A stretch of 22,978 bases of DNA, from the IMG/VR virus record IMGVR_UViG_3300025547_000038, positions 1-22,978 of that record; one strand, given 5' to 3'. The notes below the pieces were generated by a model. The model was not told the origin of the DNA. It saw nothing but the letters and a program-made list of their open reading frames with translations, and did not search any database. The stretch's first letter is position 1; every line of letters starts with the position of its first letter. The stretch comes from a virus. This document shows, one piece after another, positions 21,593 through 22,978 of the stretch. A program made the position numbers and the translations under genes.

Positions 21593-22978
21593 TGTCAGAG
21601 ACTAAGATACCAGCTATCCCAGAACCACCACAGGGAGCTTTGTATGGGTTCCTATCAGCCGTAAAGAATGCAGTTGAAGTAAGGCTAGGGTTAAGAGGAG
21701 ATAAGCTTGACAGAGCTGTAACGCTTAGAGAGCTGTTTAGTTCTGGGGTTATTACAGGTATTAGTGGTGGTATTAGTGCTCCAGTATCTAGTGGGTCAGC
21801 TTGGGGGTATACTTTAGCAGTTCCTCCAGTTGACCTAACACCCCCTCCAGCACCGACTTCATTAACTACTGGAGCTACATGGAGCCAGATATTCCTTGAG
21901 TGGGATTGGGGTACATACTCTAACCACGATGTTACTGAGATATGGAGAAGACAGGTAGGCACTGATCCAGCAGTTAATTACGGTACATGCTCTTTTGATG
22001 GAGAAGCTTATTCAGACGGATGCCAGATGGTAGCTTCTCCATCGGGTAAGGTATGGCAGGATAATGTTGGAGATATCGTTAATGCTACAGGTGATGGGCA
22101 GGAGTATTACTACTGGGTTAGGTTAAAATCAACTGCTGGAATTACAGGAGACCCCTACCCATCTGCAGCAGCAGGTATTTTAGGTACACTTACAAAAGAT
22201 CCAGCTCATGCACTAGCTTTACTTACAGAGTCTATAACGTCATCAGAGTTATCGACTAACCTAATCTCTAATATTACAACAACGATGTATACTACGAGTA
22301 CGAGTGGGGTTAAACCTACCACTAAGCCAGATGGCTCCTCTCTGGTGGTAGGTGATCTCGTAGTTGATGCAGCTAATAATTTTATAATATACCGTTATGC
22401 TGGATTAGATGGCAGCACTCCACCTGTACCTATATGGGTATCTATTAGGGATAGCGGTATAGCTCAGGCACTTGGTCTGGCAGGAGATGCACAATCTACA
22501 GCAGATGGTAGTATTCAAGGGTTTTTTCAGGATGCTATACCTAGTACCGCACAGTCGTCTTTTGGGGATATATGGATAGATACTGATAATTCAGCTGTAT
22601 TAGATAGTAGTGCTATATTTAGGTATGAAAACCAAGATGGCGGAGCATTAGTAGATGCTACCGGAGACACCTCTTGTAATAGCGGAACATCAGCATGTGT
22701 TCTATCTTGGCAAGGTGCGAGTAGTAGTGCTATCGGCGGGGTGTATCTAAAAGCGTACCAAGCAGAAACAGACGCGGGTGTAGCACAAGCTACAGCAGAT
22801 GGCATTATTCAAGGGTTTTTTCAGGATGCTGAACCTAGTATAGCTCAATCCTCTTTTGGGGATATATGGATAGATACTGATAATTCAGCTGTATTAGATA
22901 GTAGTGCTATATTTAGGTATGAAAACCAAGATGGCGGAGCATTAGTAGATGCTACCGGAGACACCTCTTGTAATAGCG
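21592..22978 (+). CDS. Tail fibre/tip protein with tandem 98-residue domains (partial)
   Basis: A frame of 462 codons, open to the right edge, starting at ATG 21592 that overlaps the previous stop (TAATG). The N-terminal part (about 1-75) may anchor to the tail; residues about 80-200 look like a fibronectin type III-like domain (LTPPPAPTSLTTGATWSQIFLEWDW, then EYYYWVRLKSTAG). The C-terminal part has the ADGxIQGFFQD...SFGDIWIDTD signature known from host-specificity tail proteins (gpJ-like), repeated with a period of 98 residues. Each repeat has a Cys pair (SCNSGTSAC). The second repeat is cut by the window end. The likely role is receptor binding. Confidence 0.8.
   Translation, partial: MSETKIPAIPEPPQGALYGFLSAVKNAVEVRLGLRGDKLDRAVTLRELFSSGVITGISGGISAPVSSGSAWGYTLAVPPVDLTPPPAPTSLTTGATWSQIFLEWDWGTYSNHDVTEIWRRQVGTDPAVNYGTCSFDGEAYSDGCQMVASPSGKVWQDNVGDIVNATGDGQEYYYWVRLKSTAGITGDPYPSAAAGILGTLTKDPAHALALLTESITSSELSTNLISNITTTMYTTSTSGVKPTTKPDGSSLVVGDLVVDAANNFIIYRYAGLDGSTPPVPIWVSIRDSGIAQALGLAGDAQSTADGSIQGFFQDAIPSTAQSSFGDIWIDTDNSAVLDSSAIFRYENQDGGALVDATGDTSCNSGTSACVLSWQGASSSAIGGVYLKAYQAETDAGVAQATADGIIQGFFQDAEPSIAQSSFGDIWIDTDNSAVLDSSAIFRYENQDGGALVDATGDTSCNS
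22501..22978 (+). repeat. 294-bp tandem repeat in the tail fibre gene
   Basis: The unit beginning GCAGATGG at 22501 starts again at 22795. The segment 22558-22684 (127 bases) is identical to 22852-22978, the right edge, while the 57 bases before it differ at several positions. The period is 294 bases, 98 codons. Near-identity at the DNA level implies recent duplication or gene conversion; more copies may lie beyond the window. Confidence 0.95.

Overview
The window is a segment of a tailed double-stranded DNA bacteriophage genome, probably a lytic-type or environmental phage with a short tail, infecting a Gram-negative host. The evidence is a terminase pair, a P22-like portal, a scaffold and an N4-gp56-type major capsid protein next to a phage replication operon (AEP primase/SF3 helicase fusion, family A DNA polymerase, Cas4-like nuclease). 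No integrase, lysis gene, RNA polymerase or tRNA gene was found, so transcription probably uses host RNA polymerase; sigma70-like promoters are visible. The host cannot be named from this sequence.

Layout. Positions 1-6999 form a leftward (minus-strand) operon of tightly packed, often overlapping genes: primase-helicase, DNA polymerase, PD-(D/E)XK nuclease, TSCPD/zinc-ribbon protein, an 85-residue protein, a 30-residue acidic microprotein, and a MoxR-like AAA+ ATPase that runs off the left edge. Positions 7000-7686 are a non-coding region rich in dyads and repeated motifs, with a promoter and a terminator. Positions 7687-8979 hold three more leftward genes of unknown function. Positions 9018-10399 hold two leftward single-gene cassettes whose coding sequences are unrelated but whose upstream leaders and downstream terminators are nearly identical; a related leader motif also precedes the 8979 gene. 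Positions 10400-10684 are the divergent control region: a good sigma70 promoter and a 21-bp phased repeat array. From 10685 to the right edge the plus strand carries the virion genes in order: small and large terminase, a protein of unknown function, portal, scaffold, major capsid, a putative decoration protein, a small protein, two adaptor-like proteins, a large tail protein and a tail fibre/tip protein with a tandem 98-residue repeat, cut by the right edge.

How it works together. The leftward operon supplies genome replication and processing. The rightward module packages DNA (terminases, portal), builds the head (scaffold, capsid, decoration protein) and builds the tail. The major capsid gene has its own promoter and a terminator follows the decoration gene, which would give a short abundant transcript for the two most needed head proteins.

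The best candidate for something undescribed is the pair of cassettes at about 9359-10399, where unrelated small genes sit between copies of the same leader and the same terminator, together with the shared direct-repeat element GYCRAC-GAAAT-GYCRAC. They look like autonomous, exchangeable accessory (moron-like) expression units of unknown function. No search could be run here, so every family assignment rests on visible motifs and remembered family patterns.
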